Both the position numbers and the translations under genes were made by a program. A DNA stretch of 43,831 nt from DATCTV01 sp964400685 (GTDB lineage: Bacteria; Desulfobacterota; Desulfomonilia; UBA1062): the NCBI GenBank assembly GCA_964400685.1, contig CAYNVT010000024.1, forward strand, positions 1 through 43,831, in the 5' to 3' direction. The notes beneath the pieces are model-generated. The model saw only the letters and a program-made list of their open reading frames with translations. It searched no databases and was not told the DNA's origin. How positions within the stretch are numbered: the first letter of the stretch is position 1; each line of letters starts with the position of its first letter. Shown here piece after piece: positions 23,601 through 31,320 of the stretch.

Positions 23601-25350
23601 ACCCGAAGAACTTCTTCATAAGCCGTTTGGAGTAGTGATATACCCTGAAGACCTCGATTATGTAAATGAAGCATGGAAGAAATGCCTTGAAAATCCTGGT
23701 GTCCCGATCAGACTTATCTACAGGCACATACACAAAGAGAAAGGATATGTGTGGTTCGAAGCCATTATCACAAACTATCTAGACAATCCGGCTGTGTGTG
23801 CCATTGTCGATAATGTAAGGGATATAACCGACCGCAAGCAGATCGAGGATGCGCTCAAGGAAAGTGAAGCAAAATACAGGTTCCTTGTCGATAACATGTC
23901 AGACGTCCTCTGGACCACCGACCTTAACATGAACACGACTTATGTAAGTCCTTCGATCATACAGATGGGGTTTACACAGCAAGAGCGATGTATGCAAAAA
24001 ATCGAAGAGCAGATGACCCCTGAATCAATAAAAAAATGCACTGAAAAGATTCTGGAGGAAATGGAAAGAGACAAACAGCCCGGCGTCGAAAAGGACCGTG
24101 TTGTGATGATGCAGATTGAACAGTATATGAAGGACGGTTCAACAAGGTATTATGAACACAGGATTAAGCCGCTGAGAAACGGGGACGGGGATATAACCGG
24201 TTTCCAGGGTGTTGCCAATGACATCCATGAACGGAAAAGAGCTGAAGAATATATCAGGAAACTTTCCGGCGCTGTCGAAGAATCAACCGCTGCAATCATC
24301 ATTGCCAATCGTGAGGGTATAATTGAATATGTCAATCCTTCATTTATTACGAGTACAGGATATGAAGCACTGGAGGTCATAGGCAAGGGTATAGGCATAA
24401 CCAATCCCGACCTCTATCCCCAGAGAATTGAAACTGAACTTTCCAGGATAATCGAGACCGGGAAAGGCTGGAAAGGCGAGGTGCGCACAAGGAAAAAATC
24501 AGGAGAAATCTTTTGGGAACATGCCTCGCTATCGGCCATACACAATGAATCCGGAGAAGTTACACATTTCGTGGCGATAAGAGAAGATATCTCCCGGCGG
24601 AAAAAGATGGAGGAGGAGCTGTTTCAGGCGAAAGAGGCCGCCGAAGCGGCCAACAAGGCAAAAAGCTCTTTCCTTGCGAACATGTCGCACGAGCTGCGCA
24701 CGCCGCTAAATGCAATAATAGGTTTCTCGCAGGTTCTGAAAGAAGACTTTTACGGCAGTCTGAACGAGAAGCAGCTCGAGTTCGTAAACGATATCGAAAA
24801 GGGGGGATATCACCTGCTTACCCTGATAAATGACATACTTGACCTTTCCAAAATAGAGGCAGGCAACATACAGCTTGAACTGAAGGAGTTCAATATCAGC
24901 GAACTTGCCCGTACGAGCATGACTGTAATCGAACAGAAAGCGGCCAGGCATGGAATAATACTCAATTTTGAATGCGCCCCTGATGTGAAGGATATCAATG
25001 TACTGGCAGACGAGATAAAGATAAAACAGGTCTTATACAACCTCCTGTCAAACGCATCCAAGTTTACGCCGGACAACGGTGCAATTTCCCTCAAACTCAA
25101 CAGAGATGAGAGTATGGTCTATGTAAACGTGACTGATACCGGAATAGGCATTGAGCCCCGGTATGCCGAGAAGATATTCGAGCCATTTTTCCAGGTGATG
25201 GGCGCGCATCAGGAGAAAGTCAGAGGAACAGGGCTGGGTATGAGCATAAGCAGGCAGATAATTGAGATGCACGGAGGAAGCATATGGGTGGAGAGCGAAG
25301 GGCCAGGGAAGGGGAGTTCGTTCACATTCAGTCTCCCGGCAAAAATATAA
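20620..25350 (+). CDS. Membrane-bound CHASE/multi-PAS sensor histidine kinase
   Basis: A very large sensor kinase of about 1576 residues. A first membrane helix (about 11-31) is followed by a ~290-residue periplasmic region of CHASE type (with FEWVPAV and a YYPI segment), then a second helix (about 325-345). Seven PAS units follow in the cytoplasm, at roughly 367-485, 494-620, 670-790, 795-950, 955-1075, 1080-1215 and 1215-1335, most ending in D-I-x-E-R-K; a coiled coil separates the second and third. The kinase core has the H-box MSHELRTPLN (His1357), an N-box around QVLYNLLSNASKF, and G-boxes DTGIGI and GTGLGMSI. There is no receiver domain. The response regulator gene begins 51 bases downstream. 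I prefer the ATG at 20620; a TTG five codons upstream is possible and neither has a strong site. Confidence 0.93.
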   Translation: MQRRDFKKRRLFIQCLSIAVGILLSIGAFWYAKDRADFHFIERFNAIAEIRTSILTANLSYSLEYVEIMGSYYDLSGRISRKDFDRFASPHILNDKCILAFEWVPAVPDALRRVYEEKARNEGLGYFRIWEYDSHGNAVPANRRNTYYPIYFKYPGDYSRQLLGLDVGADPESMKLLEEAIDSGETLATRPFVPIEFKNRQYAFLVVKPVYFKNMPSNTVHERRNSHKGFILGVFGAANIVESGIRSTPPMNMPFDIYDISVPEGYMLLYHSKPGRGPEKWNSFLSVFYPDYPEFNKEFSFAGRKYMVSITAGPAYLKNNYSLNYYLILLIGAVLTFFGVFYIRSVFRQREQAMILIDQRTMELSESRELFRTVFQYSGIGIAMLDTEGNYLEVNRTFSLIVGYGIEELVSMNFRDITLADDIEYQNGKMQQILDGRIDNYSMEKRYVCKDGGIKWVLMNVSIIRSEEGFPRYFISHLYDISERKKTLNKLIASEARYEQVVSMINDIIWRYEVDARGEFVSSYISPVADSMLMQPKGTIGNSFEKYFSFVSPEDLPAVRDILSSVLANPEKDVTIEYRMLRPDGAVLWFCSNGSAHLQPDGHVVGFGSTTDITERKQAEIALLEYRDKLEGLVGERTLELEKKNLKLADEIEERKRVEDALKESEQRFKSLVENIQGLVWRCLNDENWTALYVSDFIEKLSGYPASDYIGNKERSLASDVHPDDIERVFREINKAVDEKRSYSIEYRTLNRDGSIIWVNERGKGVFNDEGRVLFLDGITLDITEKKQMEHALAESEQRFRTLFESSPTPMWVEDFSLVRKRMDDLESSGISDLRAYLDINHDEIMNMASMVRVLDINQASLDDLNAGSIEEMAENISMYFTGESIEVFKEELVMLYEGKTAFDCEIPIVNASGKGVLYHLYVKVWPGHEDDLSRLMLSFYNITERKHIEQEIRNSQERLRLIIENSNDIFVLIDRKGNQAYISPIVEKLTGYAPEELLHKPFGVVIYPEDLDYVNEAWKKCLENPGVPIRLIYRHIHKEKGYVWFEAIITNYLDNPAVCAIVDNVRDITDRKQIEDALKESEAKYRFLVDNMSDVLWTTDLNMNTTYVSPSIIQMGFTQQERCMQKIEEQMTPESIKKCTEKILEEMERDKQPGVEKDRVVMMQIEQYMKDGSTRYYEHRIKPLRNGDGDITGFQGVANDIHERKRAEEYIRKLSGAVEESTAAIIIANREGIIEYVNPSFITSTGYEALEVIGKGIGITNPDLYPQRIETELSRIIETGKGWKGEVRTRKKSGEIFWEHASLSAIHNESGEVTHFVAIREDISRRKKMEEELFQAKEAAEAANKAKSSFLANMSHELRTPLNAIIGFSQVLKEDFYGSLNEKQLEFVNDIEKGGYHLLTLINDILDLSKIEAGNIQLELKEFNISELARTSMTVIEQKAARHGIILNFECAPDVKDINVLADEIKIKQVLYNLLSNASKFTPDNGAISLKLNRDESMVYVNVTDTGIGIEPRYAEKIFEPFFQVMGAHQEKVRGTGLGMSISRQIIEMHGGSIWVESEGPGKGSSFTFSLPAKI

Positions 25351-25401
25351 AAATAAGAGGTTTGCTATTATGAACTGCAGTCAAAACAAAGTGAGGTCTT
25401 T

Positions 25402-26478
25402 ATGAACAACCCACCGAGAGTGCTGATAGTTGATGATCAGGAATCCAACCTTTCTGTCCTTGAATCTATGCTTCTGCCGCTCGGATACAGTGTTGAGACG
25501 GCAAAAAACGGACTGGAAGCTCTGAAGAGGGCCGAAGAAAAGCCGCCCGATCTTGTCCTGCTTGATATCATGATGCCTCAAATGGACGGATTTGAAACCT
25601 GCAGAAAGATAAAGGAAAACCCCGACACAAGGAATATACCTGTCGTCATGGTGACAGCGCTGGTTGCAGTTGAGGACAGGGTGAAATCGCTTGAAGCCGG
25701 CGCAGATGACTTTCTCTCAAAACCTGTGGACAAGACCGAGGTCAGGGCACGTGTTAAATCACTGCTTAAGGTAAAGGCATATAATGATTTTATGCTGAGC
25801 TATCAGCAGGAGCTGGAAGACGAAGTTACCAGACAGACGGAAGAGCTCAGGGAAGCATTTTCAAAGTTGAAGAAAGCATCTCTTGAAACAATTGTAAGGC
25901 TGTCAAGGGCAGCTGAATACAAGGATGAAGACACCGGCGCCCATGTGCTCAGGATGTGCCATTATGCGGCTGCCATTGCACGCAGGATGGGATTGCCGGA
26001 AGAGCGTTCTGACATGATCCTCAATGCCGCACCCATGCACGATATAGGCAAAATAGGCATACCCGACAGTATTCTGATGAAGCCGGCCAAACTGACGGAT
26101 GAGGAATGGCAGATCATGAAGCAGCACACCGTTATCGGCAGGAGCATATTGTCCGGTTCGGATTTTGAAGAGATAAAGCTGGGCGAGTCCATAGCATATT
26201 CCCATCATGAATGGTGGGACGGGAGCGGTTATCCTCAAGGGCTCAAGGGAGAGGAAATTCCTGTTGAGAGCAGAATTACAGCTCTAGCCGATGTGTTTGA
26301 TGCATTGACTTCAAAAAGGCCTTATAAAAAAGCATTTCCCCTTGAGAAGGCTTATGAGATCATAAAGGAGGAGAGAGGGGTTCATTTTGATCCTGACGTG
26401 GTAGATGCATTTTTTGCGATAGAAGGCGAGATACTTGAGATAATGCACAAATTCATAGACCATAGCTTTACAGATTGA
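25402..26478 (+). CDS. Response regulator with HD-GYP output domain (RpfG-like)
   Basis: A 358-residue two-domain protein. The receiver domain (about 6-122) has the acidic pair Asp11-Asp12, the phospho-acceptor Asp55 in LVLLDIMMP, and Lys107 in LSKPVD. A coiled-coil linker leads to the HD-GYP domain (about 165-350), with His213-Asp214 in MHDIGKIG, SHHEWWDGSGYPQGLKG containing the GYP triplet (276-278), and ALADVFDALTSKRPYK. HD-GYP proteins with these residues hydrolyse cyclic di-GMP. Because it directly follows the kinase gene on the same strand, it is very probably its partner, so signals sensed by the CHASE/PAS kinase should lower c-di-GMP. GAGG lies before the ATG. Confidence 0.93.
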   Translation: MNNPPRVLIVDDQESNLSVLESMLLPLGYSVETAKNGLEALKRAEEKPPDLVLLDIMMPQMDGFETCRKIKENPDTRNIPVVMVTALVAVEDRVKSLEAGADDFLSKPVDKTEVRARVKSLLKVKAYNDFMLSYQQELEDEVTRQTEELREAFSKLKKASLETIVRLSRAAEYKDEDTGAHVLRMCHYAAAIARRMGLPEERSDMILNAAPMHDIGKIGIPDSILMKPAKLTDEEWQIMKQHTVIGRSILSGSDFEEIKLGESIAYSHHEWWDGSGYPQGLKGEEIPVESRITALADVFDALTSKRPYKKAFPLEKAYEIIKEERGVHFDPDVVDAFFAIEGEILEIMHKFIDHSFTD

Positions 26479-26574
26479 ACAGATGAGTTTTTAATGTTTC
26501 TAGAGGTTAATATGGAAAGCATAATTTGTTTTTATTGACAGTCTCCTTCTGTATAGTTTAGACGTGCCTCTATA

Positions 26575-28230
26575 GTGGACGGACAGACAATCAAACAGAC
26601 CTTTCTTGCCCATGTTTCACTGATTCGCATTGCTGTCGTTATCATTGCAACTCTGACTGTCATAATAATCGGCCAGGCTGGCCGCGAACTTCTGCCGCCC
26701 GATGATTTGAGAGAGGCGGAGGTCGCCCGCGAGATGTATATAAATGGCAATTACGTCATCCCTTATCTTTCCGGGCTTCCTTTCATCGAGAAGCCTTCGG
26801 GATTTCCCTTTTTTGTTATGACGGCCTACAGGTTTGCAGGAGGGCCCAGTGAAACTGCCGCCAGGATGACTTCGGTATTTTTCGCCTTTTTATCCCTGAT
26901 GTTTGTCTTTCTTCTGGGAACAAGAATACTGGGAGTGGAAGGTGGTGTTTTCTCAGCCGCAATTCTTGGTCTTTCTGTACGGTTTTGCAGAACAGCCCAC
27001 GAGATTCTTCTGGATAATGCGCTTACGGCAGCGGTGGCAGCGGCGGTATTTTTCTCATGGATTGCCATAGACTCAGACAAGCCAGAAAAGAAAAGACTTG
27101 CCTATGCAGGTGTTGGAATTGCATTGGGTCTGGCTTTTCTTTTCAAGGGGCTGGTTGGTCTGGTCGTCTTTTCTTCGGGATTCCTTCTGTATATTATATT
27201 AAGCAAACGCCTTTCCGAATTTCGCCATATCTTCTCTTTATTGCCCATAGCCGCTTTTCTCTTGCCTGTTTTAGCCTGGCTGATACCGTTTTTACTCACC
27301 GCTCCGCCTGAAATAATCCATGAATTTTTTGTCAAGAATCATCTTCAGCGTTTTTTCTCGGCCTATCAAAGCAATGAAAGGCCCTTTTACTTTTATCTGC
27401 TGAACGTATGGATAGATTTCATACCGGCTGGAATAATTCTGCCCCTGTCGGTTTTTATGGCTTTTAAGTCCAGGAATGATGAAAAAAAGCAGGCAGGAGT
27501 ATTTTTCCTGTGCCTCTTTATTGCCCCTCTTGTATTGCTTTCATTCTCAAAGGCAAAGGACCTGGTATATTTCCTTCCCGTCCAACCTTCGATGGCCATG
27601 CTTGTTGCCTGTACTGTATGGAGAAAGAACCTGTTCGAACACGGCAGATTGCGCTTTATCCCGTGGGTCATGATTCCAGCGGCGATAATCCTGTCTTGCA
27701 CCGCTCTTGTAATAACTGGTTTGTGGGGCGGCAGTCCTCTGGTCATAGCCTTTTCGGCAGTTGCAATAATTGTTTTTTCCTGCGGCGGAATCGTGGCGCT
27801 CAGAAAGGGCGTGCTTGACTGGGCTGTAGCCTGTTTCTTCGTCCTCATCTCATTATGCTGGTGCTTATGGTTTACAGGGCCGATAGCAAAAGCCGAGATA
27901 GATGAAAAAGGCATAAGCAGGGAGATGAACGAGGCGTTAACCATTGTTGGAAACCGTGAAACGCTGCTTTACATGCCCACTGACGGCCTCAGAGGATATG
28001 CTGGCTTTTATGGAAATGGAACGGCAAAAGAGATCATTTCACCTTATGACGTAATGAGCCTTCTGAGGGAAAACCCGGGCAAAACAGTTGTGCTCTCATT
28101 TGCAACTGATAAAGGCGTAATCCCGGTGGACTTGACCGCTGCGTCATTGAACAGGGGATATGTTTTTAATATAGAAGGTGCTATCGATTTCGGAAGAAAA
28201 TATCTTCTCGTTATCAGTTTAACACCCTGA
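26575..28230 (+). CDS. GT39/ArnT-type membrane glycosyltransferase
   Basis: A 551-residue integral membrane protein with ten or more hydrophobic segments. The conserved first-loop motif near residues 42-52 reads PPDDLREAEVAREM, which corresponds to the acidic DE-x-RYAEIAREM motif of ArnT and protein O-mannosyltransferases. These enzymes move a sugar from a polyprenyl phosphate to lipid A, protein or another envelope acceptor; neither donor nor acceptor is evident here. The only usable start is a GTG at 26575, because an in-frame stop lies 21 bases upstream and no ATG follows for many codons; a ribosome binding site is not apparent. TTGACA at 26535-26540 may be its -35 box, which would leave a very short leader. 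The downstream SGNH hydrolase gene is convergent. Confidence 0.85.
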   Translation: MDGQTIKQTFLAHVSLIRIAVVIIATLTVIIIGQAGRELLPPDDLREAEVAREMYINGNYVIPYLSGLPFIEKPSGFPFFVMTAYRFAGGPSETAARMTSVFFAFLSLMFVFLLGTRILGVEGGVFSAAILGLSVRFCRTAHEILLDNALTAAVAAAVFFSWIAIDSDKPEKKRLAYAGVGIALGLAFLFKGLVGLVVFSSGFLLYIILSKRLSEFRHIFSLLPIAAFLLPVLAWLIPFLLTAPPEIIHEFFVKNHLQRFFSAYQSNERPFYFYLLNVWIDFIPAGIILPLSVFMAFKSRNDEKKQAGVFFLCLFIAPLVLLSFSKAKDLVYFLPVQPSMAMLVACTVWRKNLFEHGRLRFIPWVMIPAAIILSCTALVITGLWGGSPLVIAFSAVAIIVFSCGGIVALRKGVLDWAVACFFVLISLCWCLWFTGPIAKAEIDEKGISREMNEALTIVGNRETLLYMPTDGLRGYAGFYGNGTAKEIISPYDVMSLLRENPGKTVVLSFATDKGVIPVDLTAASLNRGYVFNIEGAIDFGRKYLLVISLTP

Positions 28231-28250
28231 ATATGACTGGAAACGGATTA

Positions 28251-29105
28251 TTAGCCTTCACCAGAGATAAATCCTTCGATCAAATCAGCGACTGCTCTGG
28301 CAGACCTGCCGTTAAGATGAAGGTGGTCGGTGAGAAGATAGTAACCGTGAACTTCGGATATTTTTTCAAAATCTTGCCCCAGGAAGATATGCCTGGCGAT
28401 GGAGCGGTACATGACCAGGTCTTCGGGCGAATATGAGAACCTGGGCTTGTGGCCGCTTGCAATGAGCATTTCCGTCAGTTTCTCATTGAGCGGAATGTAA
28501 GTTATACCCTCTTTCTGTGCCACATCCTTTATAACAGCGCTGAACTTCTGAGCCTGTCTGAATGCGAGGTGCTCAGGTTCCTCCCCGATGGGCGGGATTG
28601 ATAAGAGCGCAATCTTTGCCTTTGTGCCCGATTTTAATGTTTCACAGAGTTTCGTCAGATTCTCCCTGAACCATGCCTCGTCAGGCGCCTGCGGGATGCC
28701 AACTTCCTTTGCCTGCCTTTTTGCCACGACCGGGCTGAAAGCGCCGTTCGCATCATTTGTTCCGATCAGGATCGTAATATAGTCCGGATTGCATGCGATG
28801 ATGTCGTCAACCCGGTTCAGTACATTCCACGCCGTTTCGCTGTTGATGCCGGCATTCACTACTGCGATACCTTTTGGGGCCAGATCGTCTCTGACCAGTT
28901 TGACGTAGTCATAGCTGACCCTGCCGTGCGTTATGCTGTCGCCTATGCAAACCAGCACCTTTTGTCCGGGCTCTTTTCCACCGTTTTTTACAAATTCTTT
29001 GGGATTGTTCTCCGGAAGCGCCTGCGCTTTTTTAAAGGCGTATCTGTAAACGCCGAATAAAAGTACAAGAATGATTACCAGGGCTATCAGTATCTTTTTG
29101 ATCAT
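28251..29105 (-). CDS. Membrane-anchored SGNH/GDSL hydrolase
   Basis: A 284-residue esterase/lipase-like protein with one N-terminal membrane anchor (about 4-20) and the catalytic part outside. The four SGNH blocks are present: Ser57 in CIGDSITHG, Gly in NAGINSET, Asn in ILIGTNDAN, and the Asp/His pair in DHLHLNG near the C-terminus. Family members remove acetyl or acyl groups from sugars or lipids. The start codon overlaps the stop of the GlmU-like gene by 4 bases (ATGA), so the two are translationally coupled. With the sugar transporter genes nearby a carbohydrate deacetylase is a reasonable guess, not more. Confidence 0.88.
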   Translation of the reverse strand: MIKKILIALVIILVLLFGVYRYAFKKAQALPENNPKEFVKNGGKEPGQKVLVCIGDSITHGRVSYDYVKLVRDDLAPKGIAVVNAGINSETAWNVLNRVDDIIACNPDYITILIGTNDANGAFSPVVAKRQAKEVGIPQAPDEAWFRENLTKLCETLKSGTKAKIALLSIPPIGEEPEHLAFRQAQKFSAVIKDVAQKEGITYIPLNEKLTEMLIASGHKPRFSYSPEDLVMYRSIARHIFLGQDFEKISEVHGYYLLTDHLHLNGRSARAVADLIEGFISGEG

Positions 29106-30133
29106 GATTTGAGCCTCCTGAAAGATTCGATTACACTTCCACCTGGGACGGCTGTCCCTTCAATGTGTGAGCAGTGGCCGATACTGCAGCCGGCTCCAAG
29201 ATTTGAATCCTTTACCCATGCGCCGGGCATGATGACGGTGTTATCACCGATAACGCTTTTACCCATTATGTGGACATTGGGCCATATCTCGACATCGCGT
29301 CCTATTTCTGATTCAGGGCTTATCCATGTGCTCTTCGGGGCTATTATCGAGACGCCTTCTCTCATGTGCCTGAGGTTTATCCTGTCCTGCATGATGCCCG
29401 CGGCACAGGCAAGCTGGTCTCTCGAATTTATGCCGTTGGCCTCCTCCAGCTCCATCGTCTCGGCACCGACTACACCTGCTGCCATCTTTACTATGTCGGT
29501 AAGATAGTACTCACCCTTTGCGTTGTCATTCTTTATCCGGCCTACCGCGTCGATCAAAAACTTCCTGTTCACGATATAGACGCTTGTATTCACCTCGTCG
29601 ATGGCCTTGATATCAGGGGTTGCATCGATCTCTTCGATAATTCCTGTAACATATCCGGAGCTGTTGCGGACTATCCTTCCGTATCCGAAAGGTTCAGGCA
29701 GTCTTGCTGTGAGTATTCCCATCTGTGCGCCCGAGGATTTGTATATGCCGATCAGTCTTTCAACCGATTCTTTTCTTATAAGCGGCATATCGCCGGGGAT
29801 GATTATTATGTCGTCGCTTTGGTTCTGCTCAAGCAGTTCACGGGCCACAAGGACTGCATGCCCGGTGCCGAGCGGCGGGTCCTGTACGGCGGTTTTTATC
29901 CCCATTGACGAGAGGTAAGGCCCGACCTGCTCCCTTCCATGGCCTATGACGCCCATGATGTCCTGACCCAGTAACAAGCCTATCGTTACAGGGTACCAGA
30001 CAAGAGGATGGCCCAGTATCTCATGCATGACTTTAGATTTTTCCGATTTCATTCTGGTGCCTTTGCCGGCAGCCAGTATAAGGGTCGATATGCTCATGAG
30101 CCGGAAAAATATCATAATCAGCATTATTTTCAC
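29102..30133 (-). CDS. GlmU-like nucleotidyltransferase lacking the acetyltransferase half
   Basis: A 343-residue protein whose N-terminal domain matches the uridyltransferase of GlmU: LILAAGKGTRMKSEKSKVMHEI, QDPPLGTGHA, PGDMPL, GYGRIV, EEIDA and NTSVYI in the right order. GlmU is about 456 residues; here only a short left-handed beta helix of four or five hexapeptide turns follows (about 255-335), and the acetyltransferase active-site region is absent. The protein therefore should make UDP-sugar from a sugar 1-phosphate but cannot acetylate glucosamine 1-phosphate. The conserved part begins at MSISTLILAAG (ATG at 30097); the longer frame starts with GTG at 30133, and neither start has a clear ribosome binding site. 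It is coupled to the SGNH hydrolase gene. Confidence 0.85.
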   Translation of the reverse strand: MKIMLIMIFFRLMSISTLILAAGKGTRMKSEKSKVMHEILGHPLVWYPVTIGLLLGQDIMGVIGHGREQVGPYLSSMGIKTAVQDPPLGTGHAVLVARELLEQNQSDDIIIIPGDMPLIRKESVERLIGIYKSSGAQMGILTARLPEPFGYGRIVRNSSGYVTGIIEEIDATPDIKAIDEVNTSVYIVNRKFLIDAVGRIKNDNAKGEYYLTDIVKMAAGVVGAETMELEEANGINSRDQLACAAGIMQDRINLRHMREGVSIIAPKSTWISPESEIGRDVEIWPNVHIMGKSVIGDNTVIMPGAWVKDSNLGAGCSIGHCSHIEGTAVPGGSVIESFRRLKS

Positions 30134-30231
30134 AATAGCGATATGGCATTTTAAAGATTCGTCCGTATTTTTACCGAAAAGATAAAAACATATTATCGTC
30201 TGCAGAAATGGAAATTGCCGGGAGGAATGAA

Positions 30232-31320
30232 ATGAAAAAAACCGATTATATCGGCGTAATAATTGTGCTTGCGGTTATGCTTTCAGTGCTGGTTTTTGCC
30301 GGCGTATTCCCAGGGAAAAATATAGAGTCCGTCAAGTCCGGAGGTGAGAATAAAATCCGGATAGGGGTAAGCATGGATGATCTCAGGCTTGAGAGGTGGC
30401 AGCATGACAGGGACATCCTTGTAGAAAAGGCATCCGGACTTAATGCAGAAGTTGTTGTCCAGTCGGCCAACGGTGATGATCAGGTGCAGTTTGCCCAGTG
30501 TGAGAACCTCATATCTCAGGGCATAGATGTTCTGGTAATAATACCTCACAATGGCGACACTATGGCTCCGATTGTGGCACAGGCCCACAAGGCGGGCATA
30601 AAGATTCTTTCTTATGACAGGCTCATCACCAAATCGGACGTCGATTATTACATCTCGTTTGACAATATAAAAGTAGGTGAGCTTCAGGCGGAAGCAGTCA
30701 TAAAAGCCGTCCCTGAAGGTAATTATTTTTTAATGGGCGGCTCTCCCACAGACAACAATGCCAAACTCTTCCGTCAGGGACAGATGAATATTCTTCAGCC
30801 TCTCATTGACAGAAAGCTCATAAAGATTGTCGGTGATCAGTGGGTCAAAGACTGGCTTCCCGAGGAGGCGATGAAGATTATGGAAAATGCGCTGACTGCG
30901 ACAGGGAATGAAATAGATGCCGTTGTAGCCTCGAATGACAGTACAGCCGGGGGAGCGATTCAGGCATTGGCAGCACAGAAACTGGCAGGAAAGGTTGCGG
31001 TTTCAGGCCAGGACGCCGATCTGGCATCCTGTCAGCGTATTGTAGAGGGGACACAGCTCATGACTGTTTACAAACCGATAAAAAATCTGGCGGCAAGGGC
31101 CGCTGAAATTGCCGTTGCCATTGCAAAGAAAGAGAACGTTGAGACAAACGGCAAAGTGGACAACGGCAAGATTGAAGTCCCGTCAATTCTACTGGTCCCT
31201 GTGGCGGTGGATGCGTCCAACATGGCCGAGACAGTAATTCAAGACGGGTTTCATTCTAAAGAGGATGTTTATAAAAACATTACGGCATCATCCATTAAGG
31301 AAACAGGATCCGCCAAATGA
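30232..31320 (+). CDS. xylF: D-xylose ABC transporter substrate-binding protein
   Basis: A 363-residue periplasmic binding protein, very like E. coli XylF. Recognisable stretches are MDDLRLERWQHDRDI, VVVQSANGDD, VLVIIPHNGD, YDRLI, DYYISFDNIKVGELQA, NYFLMGGSPTDNNAKLFRQG, VVASNDSTAGGAIQAL and SGQDADLASCQRI, followed by TVYKPI. The N-terminus has one hydrophobic segment (about 8-24) with no lipobox, so it is a signal peptide or membrane anchor. I chose the ATG at 30232, six bases after GGGAGG; an upstream ATG at 30208 would place that site inside the gene. The stop overlaps the start of the ATPase gene (ATGA), showing one operon with xylG and xylH. Xylose or a similar pentose is the expected ligand. 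Confidence 0.95.
   Translation: MKKTDYIGVIIVLAVMLSVLVFAGVFPGKNIESVKSGGENKIRIGVSMDDLRLERWQHDRDILVEKASGLNAEVVVQSANGDDQVQFAQCENLISQGIDVLVIIPHNGDTMAPIVAQAHKAGIKILSYDRLITKSDVDYYISFDNIKVGELQAEAVIKAVPEGNYFLMGGSPTDNNAKLFRQGQMNILQPLIDRKLIKIVGDQWVKDWLPEEAMKIMENALTATGNEIDAVVASNDSTAGGAIQALAAQKLAGKVAVSGQDADLASCQRIVEGTQLMTVYKPIKNLAARAAEIAVAIAKKENVETNGKVDNGKIEVPSILLVPVAVDASNMAETVIQDGFHSKEDVYKNITASSIKETGSAK

Noticed and set aside
22080..24620. Repeated PAS units as a possible assembly duplication
   Set aside because: The seven units share only family motifs (for example D-I-x-E-R-K ends) and differ widely in sequence and length, so they are old paralogous domains and not recent copies.
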